Assembly: GCA_036346225.1 (NCBI GenBank)
Contig: JARFIW010000115.1
Span: 1,116,001 to 1,180,000 of the forward strand
Source of the DNA: Platerodrilus igneus
Taxonomy: Eukaryota; Arthropoda; Insecta; Coleoptera; Lycidae
Length of the DNA stretch: 64,000 nt
Direction of reading: 5' to 3'
Shown piece by piece: positions 1-10,761 of this stretch. The stretch's first letter is position 1; each line of letters opens with the position of its first letter. Both the position numbers and the translations under genes were made by a program. The notes under the pieces were generated by a model that ran no database searches, was not told the origin of the DNA, and worked only from the letters and a program-made list of their open reading frames with translations.

Positions 1-482
1 CCCAGGTACGCCTATCATCCTTCCGGCTAGGTAAAGATGGTATTGCTCCGGTGCTGTTGGCTGAGCATGGACATCCGGGTCATCTCTGGTCGTGGGCTGC
101 TCCAGGGTCGTATAAGAGTCCTAAATGTAGTGGAACGACAGGAAAGGTTTATTAGGAAAGACACACAAAGATAAGCAAGGCAAGGGAATCTACATAATAA
201 GATAAGATACGATACCGGCACGACTACTTCACTTGATAGTTTTAGGCAAACAGCCTCGTTTTAGAGCGTCACGGAAACACTTCTCCCCACTCTTTGTCTA
301 GTATTCGTCTACCCCTCTAGGGACACGCACACTGCGCAAATGCACTACTATGACGTATCGGAAGCACACGCCTAGTCTATTCAAAATTCCCGCGCGCCGC
401 GTCTTTTGAAATTATGGCGCGAAACTTCCATACATCAAAACTTAACCTAAAAACACTGTTTAAGTGCAAATTGCACGTAACA
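1..482 (-). mobile_element. Solo LTR, cut by window start
   Basis: Read on the minus strand, this starts TGTTAC followed by the palindrome GTGCAATTTGCAC, the same layout as the LTRs at 1529 and 7803. It then shows the family's GGCGCG/CGCGCC-rich stretch, the cgtcatttcggac-like region (diverged) and the AGGTACC/TTCCTT-type region. The terminus GTAACA lies at 477-482 and satellite A resumes directly after it. The 3' end of the LTR is outside the window, so its target duplication cannot be checked. No coding sequence is seen. Confidence 0.7.
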
Positions 483-1528
483 GCAGGCAGACACGAACAC
501 TTACATGGGTACTGGCACGAACAAGGAGGTCATAGTCCGTGCCGACACGAAAACAAACAGATACTAAACAGACATTAACATGAACACAAGACAGCATGGC
601 GTGCTGATAGGTATCACTGACATAGATACCGGCACCAAGCAGGTGGGAGCGGACGCCGACATGAAAACGAACAAAAACCAAATCAACACAGAAGAAACAG
701 ACACAAAACGGAATAGACACTAATACAAACACAGACACAGCATGTGTGCTGGCTGGCACAAACATTGACACGGATACAGACACGTACAAGAAAGTGGAAA
801 TGGGCGCTGACACGAACACGAACAAATACCTAGACATAAACACAGAACAGACACTAACTTGAACACAGGCATAGCATGCGTACTCACAGGGACGAACACT
901 AACATGGATACAGGTCCGAAAAAGGAAGTGGAAGCGGATGCCGACACCAAAACAACCAAAATCTCAAACAAACATTAATATGAACGCATGCACAGGATGC
1001 TTGCTGGCAAATACGAACCCTGACATGGATAGAGGCACGAACAAGGAAGTGGCAGCGGGTGCTGACACGGAAACCCAGCCAAACACAGAACTGAGTTTAA
1101 CATGAACACAGGCACGGCATGGTGTGCAGATCGGTATCACTGAGATACACACCAGCACAAACAAGAAGGTGGGCAGTCCCGAAACGAAAACGAACAAATA
1201 CCCAAACAAACAGACACTAACATGAACACAGGCACAGTATGCGACTTGACAGGTGTAAACACTGACACGGATCCAGGCAGGAAGCAAGTGCCGACACAAC
1301 AACTCAAACAAACACAGAACAGACACTAACATGAACACATATACAATATGTGCGCTGACAGGTATGAACACTGACATGGATACAGGCACAAACAAGAAAG
1401 AGTAAGTGGGCGCCTGCATGGCAACGAACAAAAATCGAAACATTGACAGAAACAAATACAGATGCAGCACAAATACAGACATCAAAATGAATACAGACAC
1501 AAACATTCAAGCTGACAGGTGCAAACCC
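483..1528. repeat. Satellite A, module copy 1 (left part)
   Basis: Diverged tandem repeat of about 110-140 bp. Landmarks recur: cagacactaacatgaacac (about 574, 708, 847, 970, 1092, 1213, 1322), gctgacaggtacgaacactg, gacatggatacaggcac and aacaaggaagtgggagcgg. The minus strand is C/T-rich and stop-poor, which creates long meaningless reading frames of Val/Phe/Ser/Cys. No gene is supported. Confidence 0.85.
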
Positions 1529-2116
1529 TGTTACGTGCCGAAATCGGCACTAAACATTTTTAATTTGTAAGAATTTCGCGCAAAGGATTTAAAAAGACGT
1601 GCGCGTATTTTCGTCACTTTAGACAGTGCGTTTGCGCGAGATTGCGCCGACGCGGTGTGGCAAGAAGGGTGGTGGTGATTTCCGGCAGACGTGTCGGGAC
1701 TGGTAATCGAAACGCAAACGAATGTAGTTACCTTTGTGTCTTATCGTGTCTTTTTTGGTTATGTAGGTTCCTTGCCTTATCTCTGATTATCGTTCCTTAT
1801 ATCCAGTTTCCTGTCGCCCCTCTACAAATAGGAAGAAGACATCTGAATTTGGATTCGACCGGGCCAACGAATACCCACGCTCGAAAGATCAACGGAGCCC
1901 CGCTGCTGCCATCATGGAGTAGCGCTGGAGTCGACCTACAGTTTACGTGAGTACCCTTTTGGGTTTCCTTAAAATTAGTATACCTTTTTTATTATGTTGT
2001 AATAATTCGAATATTGATATGACTAATCTTTTATTTGCGCGTCATTTTTACAATTATTTAACATTGCTACCAACTGACTGTAGTGGCTCGCGTACCGCTC
2101 TGGCGGGGTTATAATA
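1529..2116 (+). mobile_element. Solo LTR with 4-bp target duplication ACCC
   Basis: The copy starts TGTTAC, has the perfect stem GTGCCGA-AA-TCGGCAC immediately inside, and ends TTATAATA (family end TATAACA with one change). It is flanked by ACCC at 1525-1528 and 2117-2120. The paralogous place in module copy 2 (near 9416) reads straight through this point, so it is an empty site. A splice-donor-like ACGTGAGTA lies at 1945-1953. No internal retrotransposon region is present. Confidence 0.85.
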
Positions 2117-2560
2117 ACCCAAACATGGATTTAGGCACAAACAAAGTAATGGTGGGTGGGAGTTGCTAACAAAAACGAATAAATACCCAAATAGAAACAC
2201 AGATGCAGCACAGATACACACACCAACATAAATACCAACATGAATACAAGTAGGAACAAAGAAGTGGAAGCGAGCGTTGTAGCAAAACCGACAAAAGTTC
2301 GAACAGAATTCGAACACAAAGAGACAAACAATATGGAAAAAACAGTTATTGATACAGACACGAACGAGGAGATCGAAGTGGGCGCTGACACAAAACGAAC
2401 AAAATCCCAAAGATAGATACAAAAATAAACACATGAGCACAGGCACAGATGTGCATGTTGACAAGTATCAACACAAACATGGATATAGACACGAGCAAGA
2501 AAGTGGAAACGGGTGCTAATACGTGAGCCGGTCGAATCTTACGTTCTTTGAAGCTGTCGA
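2117..2560. repeat. Satellite A, module copy 1 (right part)
   Basis: Continues satellite A after the LTR, aligning with about 9420-9880 in module copy 2 (shared landmarks gtaatggtgggtgggag and acgtgagccggt). The A-to-B junction lies in the stretch following acgtgagccgg at about 2520. Confidence 0.8.
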
Positions 2561-3322
2561 ACCCGCTGATTTAAGCAAGCTCCTTTTTTCCAATCGAGAC
2601 TCTAGAAGCCTTTAGTGTAAATCGCCCTGATGGGCGAACCCTTTCGGATCGCGACGCTCGTCCGAACGATTGTATTCGTCAGTAGGAAGTCGACGAGTCC
2701 TCTGATCACTCATCATGTCGCTATCTTGACGACGACTTTTGTGGTTAACTTTCACGTCGTTATTTTGATGACGACGCCTTTATGTCAGTGGCAAGTCCTC
2801 TGATTAGCTTTCACGTCGCTATAGTGACGAGTCCTCTGATTACCTTTCATGTCTTTTATCGTACGACAAGTCGTTCTACGATTTCCCTCACTTCGTTAAC
2901 TCAATGACGAGTCCTTTCATTACTTTTGCTCGTCGATGATGATACGACGGATCTTCTGATTTCATAGCCTTTCATGCGCTAATAACGCGAGGGGTCCTTT
3001 GGATACATTTTTGCCTCGCCACAGGCGACTTTCCCTCCCGTATAAATGTCTGCGTCGCTACCAAGACGACAGGTTTTCTGAATACATTTTGCGTTGTTAA
3101 CATGACGACGAGACTTCTGGTACCTTTCACGTCGTTGTAACGACGACAAGTCCTTTGATTATCCTTTATGTATTTCATCGTGACGACGAGTCGTCCTACG
3201 ATTACCTTCACATCATTAACTAGACGATGAGTCTTCTGATTACTTTTGTGCGTCGATAATGATACGACGGATCTTGCGATTACGTCTTTCGCGATGCTTA
3301 GTAATACGACGGGTCCTCCCGT
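2560..3322. repeat. Satellite B, module copy 1 (left part)
   Basis: Irregular tandem repeat with 36-65-bp units built from the phrases tctgattacctttcacgtcg, gacgacgagtcct, tttttacgtcgctaa and cccgtatagatgtctgcg. Short open frames here are repeat shadows. Confidence 0.8.
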
Positions 3323-3913
3323 TGTTACATGCCAAAAATGGCAATGTAGCATGTTTTAGATTTAGTTATAATTTATAAGTTAATTGCCGCGTATTTTTAA
3401 ATTAATAACGCCAACTTTCGTCGTCGTTGGCAGTCGCGTCTGCGCAGAGGAAATGCGGAGGTGCGCGAATGTCAAAAGCGAGGACTAGGCCACGAGACGT
3501 GAACCAAGCAACAACTATCTGGAAGTGATCTGCGTTTTTTCTTTTTAGAAAAAGTATGTAGGTTCCTTGTACCTTTAACTTTATTGTACCTGGTACCTTA
3601 TCTCTTTTCATCCCCCTACGAGTGCAGAAGTTACGCGAAGAGCGGATGGTAATTTGAAATTCAACATAGCGTAACCCAATCTACAAATCACCGCTGGATC
3701 CTGAGATTTAAGTTCCGAGATGCCACCACGTGAGTCATTTGATTTTATTTAAATTGTGCTTGCAAATTTGACTTAAATAGCGATTGCATCACTTGTAAAG
3801 CGTGGTCGGTATATGTTATAAAATGGCAGGTAAAATATGTCGCGAGTAAATATAACCATGGCGCCCAACGTACAGCCATTGTTATATTTACTCGCGACCG
3901 AGTAAATATAACA
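3323..3913 (+). mobile_element. LTR + PBS + fold-back copy, TSD CCGT
   Basis: Starts TGTTAC and reaches a first LTR end at 3857 (tataacc). After one base comes a primer-binding-site-like TGGCGCCCAACGT at 3859-3871. Instead of an internal region, an inverted copy of the LTR end follows, then a direct copy of the LTR end finishing TATAACA at 3913. The whole unit is flanked by CCGT (3319-3322 and 3914-3917), so it looks like one integrated unit. The PBS identifies it as LTR-retrotransposon derived; BEL/Pao is my guess at the superfamily. A donor-like ACGTGAGTC is at 3728-3736 and a TATAAAA-like string near 3817. Confidence 0.8.
3839..3898. repeat. Inverted repeat centred on the PBS
   Basis: Arms of 24 bp (3839-3862 and 3875-3898) pair with one mismatch around a 12-base loop, gcccaacgtaca, which is the 3' part of the PBS. 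Each arm is the LTR 3' end plus the start of the PBS. Confidence 0.9.
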
Positions 3914-4370
3914 CCGTATAGATCTCTATGCCGCTACCAAGACGACGCGTCTTTTGAATACATTTTTTTACGTCACTAATAAGGCGACGTCTCCTCTGGA
4001 TACCACGGTGGCATCTAAAATTAATTTTTGCGTCTTTAACATGACAACGAGTTCTCTGATTACCTTTCACGTCGTCATAGTGACGACGAGTCTTTTGATA
4101 ACTCTTCATGTTTTTATCGTGACTACGAGTCCTCTGATTACTTATGTGCGTCGCTAATAATACGATAGGTCCTATGGATACACTTTTACGTCACCACCGG
4201 AGATTTTTGCTCTCCCGTATAGATGTCTGCGTTGCTACCAAAACGAAGAGCCCTCTGAATAGTTTTTTTACGTCGCTAACAAGACGATGGCTATTTCGAA
4301 TACCACAGAGCAGTAAATTGATTTTTGCATCGTTAGTATTCTGGATACCAAGGGGATATCATTCCAACCC
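3914..4370. repeat. Satellite B, module copy 1 (right part)
   Basis: Continues the same B unit that the LTR interrupted: the broken phrase cccgtatagat is restored when the LTR and one CCGT are removed. It ends at about gtaacaggaga. Confidence 0.8.
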
Positions 4371-4620
4371 GTAACAGGAGACCACAGCGTACAAGGATCC
4401 CTCAACACTAGCCTTTGGGCGTTCTACGATCGAGGCGAACGCAAACTATCGGACGAGCGTCAACTGCGCGTATCGCCTCAGATTTATTCGGATGGGGGTT
4501 AATCGTTCGCCTTCGAGCAGTAACACTTTGAACCTGGAGTGCTAGTTACGAGATGGCCGGATCGTAAACACTTCGGACCTATTGGTACGCCCGAAACAGG
4601 TCGATTGATTTATTAAACTT
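4371..4620. other. Non-repetitive linker between satellites B and C
   Basis: About 250 bp without an obvious internal repeat (landmarks gcgttctacgatcgaggc and gatttattcggatgggggtt). It recurs once, at about 12066-12300, as part of the duplicated module. No gene is seen. Confidence 0.6.
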
Positions 4621-6118
4621 CATATTACTGTAGATTTCTATTAAGCAGACATAACAGTATGCTTGGTTGCATAATCAGAGGGTGTTTTATGATATTTTGC
4701 ATTTTATACAATTTGCACTGATATAAATCAAACAAAAATGACACTAACGTCATTGAAATACATAAATAATGCACTAAAATTCATTCAAAGCGTATTTGAC
4801 CTTCGTAATGCAAAAGTATTTCTAAGTATTAAGAGTATTTTGAACTGTACTCTATCTGCATGCTTGGTTGCATAATCTAACGGTGATTTCATGATATTTC
4901 GTATTAAAGGGCATACACCACTAGTACAATAAACTCGTTCTATCAAACAAAATGACAATAATGTTGTTAGAATTTACAAAAACCCCACTAAAATTCTATT
5001 TAAAGTATGTTTAATTATCTTAAAGCAAAAGTATTTGTATAATTTGTTTATTAAACTTTATATTAGGTTTATTTGTTTAACCCATATGTATTGTTGGTTG
5101 CATACTCTCAAGATGAGTTCACAAAATTTGCAATAGATGCAAACGGCATTGCCATGACTCAAACCTTTCAATCAAACATAATGATTGTACCGTCGACGAA
5201 ATACACAAATGATGCGCTAAAATTGCTTTTAAACGCGTGTTCAACCATTCAATTACAAAACGTTCAGAAGAATCGTTTATTAAACTTCATACTAGAGTAT
5301 TTTACAATGTAGTCAGATCGGTATGCTTGGTTGCATAATCTAACGGTGAGTTCACGAAATGCCGCAAGGTATGCGAACATCACTGATATGAAGCACAAAC
5401 GGTTTTTTAAAATAAAAAGATTGTAATGTCGTCGAAACATACAAATAATGCACCAAAATTGCTTTCAAAGTGTACTTCAGCAGCATAATATAAAAGTTGT
5501 CCTAAGATTCCTGTACTAAACTACAATTAGAGTATGATTGGTTGCATAACGTAACTGCGAGTTCATGAAATGCTGCGAATTCAAACAGCACATATGAATC
5601 AAACAAAATGATTAAAACGGCGTCGAAATACATTAATAGTGCATTAAAATTGCTTTACAAATTGTATATGATCATCGTACTGCAAAACTATTCTAAAGTA
5701 TTATAGATTACTTTAAACTGTATCCATCTCGTATGCTTGGTTGCATAACCTCACGGTGATTTCATGACGTTCCACATTTCAGGCATTTAGTACTGTTAAA
5801 CCGATCTATCAAACAAAAATGGCACTAACATCGTAAAAATACACAAATGTTACTTCAGCATTGCCTTCAAAATGTATTTGATCAACGTATTGCAAAAGTA
5901 TTCAACAAATCTATTCATTGACTTTCACGTTATTGCGTATTTTGCATCATTTTCATTTCTGTATGGCTGGTTGTATAATCATACGGTGAGTTCATGAAAA
6001 TTTGCAATAGATGCAAACGTTACTGACATGAATCAAACCATTTTATCAAACAAAAATAGTAACGTCGTTGAAATACGCAAATAATGTGCTAAAATTGCTT
6101 TCAAAGTGTGTTTAACCA
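4621..6118. repeat. Satellite C, module copy 1
   Basis: Tandem repeat of about 200-236 bp. The landmark gtatgcttggttgcataatc or a variant recurs near 4661, 4862, 5089, 5325, 5531, 5736 and 5963. Each unit also has tgatttcatgaaattttgca, tcaaacaaaaatgac, gtcgaaatacacaaatgatg and aaattgctttcaaagtgtat. A-rich; no coding sequence supported. Confidence 0.85.
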
Positions 6119-6641
6119 TGTTACATTCCAAATTTTGGTAATGTACATTCTTATAATTTGTACATAAATTCACGCGGATATTTTTAAAATAAACTTGTGA
6201 ATTTTCGTCGTCCCCGAGTCGCGCCTTCGCGTAGTGAATGGCGCAAGTGCGCGCGGTGTGAAAGGACGTCATTAAGCAACGAGACCTAAAGCCAAGAACA
6301 TCAACCGGTGTTGCGTGTGTGTCTTTTCACTTTTTAGGATATAGGTTCCTGTATCTTACCTTCTGTCGTTCCTTTACCTGGGATTCCTATCATTCCATTA
6401 CGTGGGGAAAAGTGAGTTAAGTCAACAATGGCGTAGCCTACCCACAAAAACAACAAGGATCCTGACATGTTAAAAAATACAAGTGAGTCACCGTTTTACG
6501 TTATATGTGCTTGAAACTTTGTCTATTGCGCAATACTTAAAACGTGGTGATACGTGTTATAGGAATTACGCGACTTTGACTATTGCGCAATAGTATATCC
6601 ATTGCCCACAATATAGTATAGCGAACGACCGGTGTATAAGA
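6119..6641 (+). mobile_element. Solo LTR with target duplication ACCA
   Basis: Starts TGTTAC with a near-palindrome attccaaattttggtaat inside and ends TATAAGA (family TATAACA). ACCA flanks both sides (6115-6118 and 6642-6645), and joining the flanks restores the satellite C phrase accatcgtaa-gcaaaa. Module copy 2 has an unoccupied site near 13766. Donor-like AAGTGAGTC at 6481-6489. Confidence 0.8.
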
Positions 6642-6823
6642 ACCATCGTAACGCAAAAGTATTCCTAAGTATTGAGCATTTTAACTGTACTCGTGTCTGT
6701 ATGCTTGGTTGCATAATCTGACGGTGATTTCATATTTTGCATTACACGTAGTCAACACATTCAAACCGTTCTATCAAACAAAAATTAAAGTAACATCGTC
6801 GAAATACACAAATATTCCACCAG
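6642..6823. repeat. End of satellite C, module copy 1
   Basis: Part of one C unit resumes after the LTR and stops abruptly at about 6823 (attccaccaggcagg), where satellite A starts again. This is the junction between the two A-B-C modules. Confidence 0.75.
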
Positions 6824-7184
6824 GCAGGTAAGAACACCAACGTGCATACATGGACGAACAAGGAGGTGGGAGCGGGTGCTGACCCAAACACGAACAAAAC
6901 CCCAAACAGACACAGAACAAACACTAACATGAAAACAAGCACCGCATGTGTGCTGATAGGAACCACTGACATGGATACCGGCACCAAGTAGGTGGGAGCG
7001 GATGCCAACACAAAAATGAACAAAAACAGAACAAACAGACACAAAACGGAATAGACACTAATACGAACACAGACACAGCATGCGCACTGACAGGTACGAA
7101 CACCGACATGGATACAGGCACAAACAAAGGGGTGATAGTCGGTGCCAACGCGAAAACAAACAGATACTAAACAGACATTAACAT
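6824..7184. repeat. Satellite A, module copy 2 (first part)
   Basis: Same A units as at 483-1528, with cagacattaacat ending exactly at the LTR boundary at 7184. Confidence 0.8.
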
Positions 7185-7803
7185 TGTTATACTCTAAGTG
7201 TTCTACATTCTAAGGTATACTGTTAAAGTCCCGGCGCGTAATTTATAAGAGCCTCTAGGACAGTTGGTAAATAAATACGTGCGTAATATTGCGCGATAAG
7301 GGGTTACGTCATTATTACGCCTCAAATTATTATCACATGCAAAAAATGTTTATTGCAGTTATAGGAAAAGATAAAGTGTACTCACGTAAACTGTGGAGCT
7401 CTTCACTACATTACAGCTATTTTGGCGGCAGTTGGGCGTTGTTAGGCGTGGGCCGTCCTTTGCCTCCCGTTGAACCCAAATTAAATTTGTCTTCTCTCTT
7501 CTCGTGTAGAGGTACGGCAGGAATTAGGTGAAGAACGATACAGGACAGAGATACGACAAGGGAACCTATATTACCTGAAAAAAGAAGACAAGGCCCACAG
7601 CTAACCACACTGTTCGACGTTTAGTTCACTAGTCCATGACGTGGCGGAAACCACCACTTACTTCCCCACTCCGCGTCTGCGCAATCTTGGGCGCCGACGC
7701 AACTGTCTGAAGTGACGGAAATGCACGCACAAGTCTTTTAAAATATTGGCGCGAATTCACTTACAAATTTAGAAACTTACAATGCCAATTTTGGCATGTA
7801 ACA
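7185..7803 (-). mobile_element. Intact solo LTR, TSD ACAT
   Basis: On the minus strand it runs from TGTTACATGCC (ending at 7803) to TATAACA (at 7185), 619 bp. It carries the perfect stem ATGCCAA-AA-TTGGCAT just inside the 5' end. ACAT flanks both sides (7181-7184 and 7804-7807). Removing the LTR and one ACAT restores the satellite A phrase cagacattaacatgaacac, as found uninterrupted near 571-590. A donor-like sequence on the minus strand (tactcacgt at 7379-7387) is shared with other copies. Confidence 0.9.
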
Positions 7804-8291
7804 ACATGAACACAGACAGCATGGTGTGCTGATAGGTACCACAGACATGGATACCGGTACCAAGTAGGTGGGAACGGATGCCGATATGAAAACGAACAAA
7901 AACCAAACAAATACAGAACAAGCAGACTCAAAACGGAATAGATACTAACACTAACACAGACACAGCGTGCGTACTGATAGGTGCAACCACTGACATGGAT
8001 GCAGGTTCGAACAAAGAGGTGGAAGCGCTTGCCGATACGAAAACAAACAAAAACTCAAACAGACATTAACATGAACACACGCACAGCATACATGCAGGCA
8101 GATACGAACACTTACATGGATACAGGCCTGAACAAGGAGTTGATAGCGGGTGCCGGCACGAAAACAATCAAAAACTCAAACAGATACTAAACAGACATTA
8201 ACATAAACGGAGGACAGCATGGCGTGCTGATAATTACCACTGACATGGATACCGGCACATGGTAGGTGGAAGCGGATGCCGACACGAAAAC
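7804..8291. repeat. Satellite A, module copy 2 (second part)
   Basis: About four A units between two LTR copies, running up to gccgacacgaaaac at 8291. Confidence 0.8.
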
Positions 8292-8909
8292 ATTATTTTT
8301 AAAATAGACTTGTGCATTTCCGTCATTTCGGACAGTTGCGTTTGAGCAAAAGGAATGCGCAGACGCGGAGTGATAGCGCAAGCGCGCGGTGTGGGACACG
8401 ATATGATTAGCCATTGAGTCGTCGAACGGTGACGTTTACCTGTATCGTTTTTTTGTCTTTTCTTTTTTAGAATGTAGGTTTCCTCTTTATCTTGCTTTAT
8501 CGTTCCTTACCTGGTTGCTCCTTCGTCGTACCTACGAACAAAAAAGAGGGAAGACGTTAAATCTGGTTTCAACGATGGCATAACGCAACCCACAACCAAA
8601 CGAGATACATGAAAATCAGCATGGCCCCTGCGCAAGGATGACCGCAAAATCGTGAAGCGTTCCACATTTTTAAGTCAACTTGTATCATTGTAAACATATT
8701 TGGTACGTGATACAATTTGACACGCAATTATGTCATAATATCTTTGTTGTGCAATAATGTGAACGTGGATAGTCTCAGTGTGGTAGTGGCTTTGAACGTG
8801 GCGACGGGAGTATAACAGTGGCGCCCAACGTGAGCGCCACTGTTATACCCCCGTCGTCGCGTTCAGAGCCACTACCACAGTTGGCAACACTGAGACTATC
8901 CACGTTCGC
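8292..8909 (+). mobile_element. 5'-truncated LTR + PBS + inverted LTR end
   Basis: Enters the LTR about 90 bases inside its 5' end (attatttttaaaatagac) and then follows the LTR at 40907 through cgtcatttcggacagttgcg to a TATAACA end at 8817. One base later the PBS TGGCGCCCAACGT lies at 8819-8831, followed directly by an inverted LTR 3' end to about 8907. AAAAC occurs at both borders (8287-8291 and 8910-8914); this could be a target duplication or chance in A-rich sequence. The LTR subtype differs from the copy at 3323. Confidence 0.75.
8761..8907. repeat. Long inverted repeat around the PBS
   Basis: Left arm 8761-8824 and right arm 8834-8907 around the 9-base loop ccaacgtga. The right arm has 10 extra bases (ttggcaacac). 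The intact LTR at 40907 has the matching segment (gttaccaact near 41481), so the left arm carries a 10-bp deletion. Pairing is otherwise near complete. Confidence 0.85.
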
Positions 8910-9880
8910 AAAACACGAATAAGGAAATGGCAGCGTGTGCTGATGCGGAAACGAACAAAAACCCGCACAAACACAAACTGAGTTTAACGTGAACACAGGC
9001 ACAGCATGGTGTGCAGACCGGTATCACTGAGATACATACCAGTACTAACAAGAAGGTGGTGCGAATGCCGAGACGAAAACAAACAAATACCAAAACAAAC
9101 AGACACTAACCTGAACACAGGAACAGCATGCGCATTGACAGGTACGAACACTGACACGGATACATACAGGAAGAGGGTGCCGACACAGAAACTCAAACAA
9201 ACACAAAACAGACACTAATATGAACACAGATCCTGTATGCGCGCTGACAGGTACGAACACTGACATGGATACAGGCACAAACAAGAAAGTGTAAGTGGAT
9301 GCTGACATGGCAACGAACAAAAACTGAAACATAGACAGAAACAAACACAGAAGCAGCACAAATACAGACATCGAAGTGAATACAGACACAAACATTCAAG
9401 CTGCCAGGTACAAACCCAAACATAGATGCAGGTACAAACAAGGTAATGGTGGGTGGGAGCTGTTAACAAAAACGAACAAATACCCAAATACAGATACAGT
9501 AACTAACACAGATGTAGCACAGATACACACAACATCAAAAATACAAGCAGGAACAAGGAAGTGGAAGCGGGCGTTGAAGCAAAACCGACAAGTTCGAACA
9601 GAATTCAAACACAAAGAGATAGACATTAATATGGAAAAAACGTGCATGCAGATAAGTATGGACACGGGGTCATTGATACAGACACAAACAAGGAGATCGA
9701 AGCGTGCGCTGACACAAAAACGGACAAAATCCCAAACATAGATACAAAAATAAATACATGAGCACAGGCACAGACATGCATGTTGACAAGAATAAACACA
9801 AACATGAATATAGGCACGAGCAAGAAAGTGAAAACGGGTACTGATACGTGAGCCGGTTGAAATCTCACGTTCTTCGAGGC
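8910..9880. repeat. Satellite A, module copy 2 (third part)
   Basis: A units with a period near 110 bp in the middle (cagacactaa at about 9100 and 9210). It includes the empty counterpart (about 9416) of the LTR insertion at 1529. Long open frames on either strand are repeat shadows. Confidence 0.8.
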
Positions 9881-10761
9881 GGTCGAGCGCGCTGATTTAG
9901 ACAAGCTCTTTTTTTCCGATTGAGACTCTAGAAGCTTTTAGTGTAAATCGCCCGGATGGGTTGACCCTCTCGGACCGTGACGCTCGTTCGAGCGATTGTA
10001 TTCGTCGGTAGAAAGCCGACGAGTCTTCTGATCACCCATCATGTCGCTATCTTGACGACAAATCCTATGATTAAGTTAAACGGCTTTATCTCGGCGGTAA
10101 GTTCTTTGATTACCTTTTACGTCGTTATGACGACGAGCCCTCTGATTACCTTCTTCATGTCTTTTATGGTACGACAAGTCGTTCTACGATTTCCCTCACG
10201 TCGTTAACTCAATGACGAGTCCTTTCATTACTTTTGCTCGTCGATGATGATACGACGGATCTTCTGATTAGCATAGCCTTTCATGCGCTAATAAATCGAG
10301 GGGTCATCTGAATACATTTTTGCGTCCTACAGGCGACTTGCCCTCCCGTATAGATGTCTGCGTCGCTACCAAGACGACAGGTTCTCTAAATACCTTTTTA
10401 ACGTCTCTAATAAGACGACAGGCCCTCTGTAGGAATTTTTTTACGTCGCTAACAACTTCTCTCAATACCACAGGAGCATCTAAATAAGTTTTTGCGCTAT
10501 TAGCATGACGACGAGACTTCTGATTACCTTTCACGTCGTTGTAGCGACAAGTCCTTTGATTACCTTCATGTCTTTCATTGTGACGACGAGTCGTCCTACG
10601 ATTACCTTCACATCATTAACTAGACGATGAGTCTTGTGATTAATTTTGTGCGTCGATAATGATACGACGGATCTTGCGATTACGTCCTTCGCGTTGCTAG
10701 TAATACGACGGGTCCTCTGAATATATTTTTACGTCGCCATAGGCGATTTTTGCCTTCCCGT
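9880..10761. repeat. Satellite B, module copy 2 (left part)
   Basis: Counterpart of 2560-3322, with the same order of phrases and a somewhat longer array. Confidence 0.8.

Noticed and set aside
460..1510. Long minus-strand reading frames rich in Val, Phe, Ser and Cys (also at 6742-7148 and 8896-9904)
   Set aside because: They follow the satellite A period in several frames at once, have no domain or splice context, and result from the C/T-rich, stop-poor strand of the repeat.
7185..7803. DNA transposon with TGTTA/TAACA inverted termini
   Set aside because: Related copies carry a primer-binding site one base after the TATAACA end, which fits an LTR and not a DNA transposon; there is no transposase and the inverted termini are only about 5 bp.
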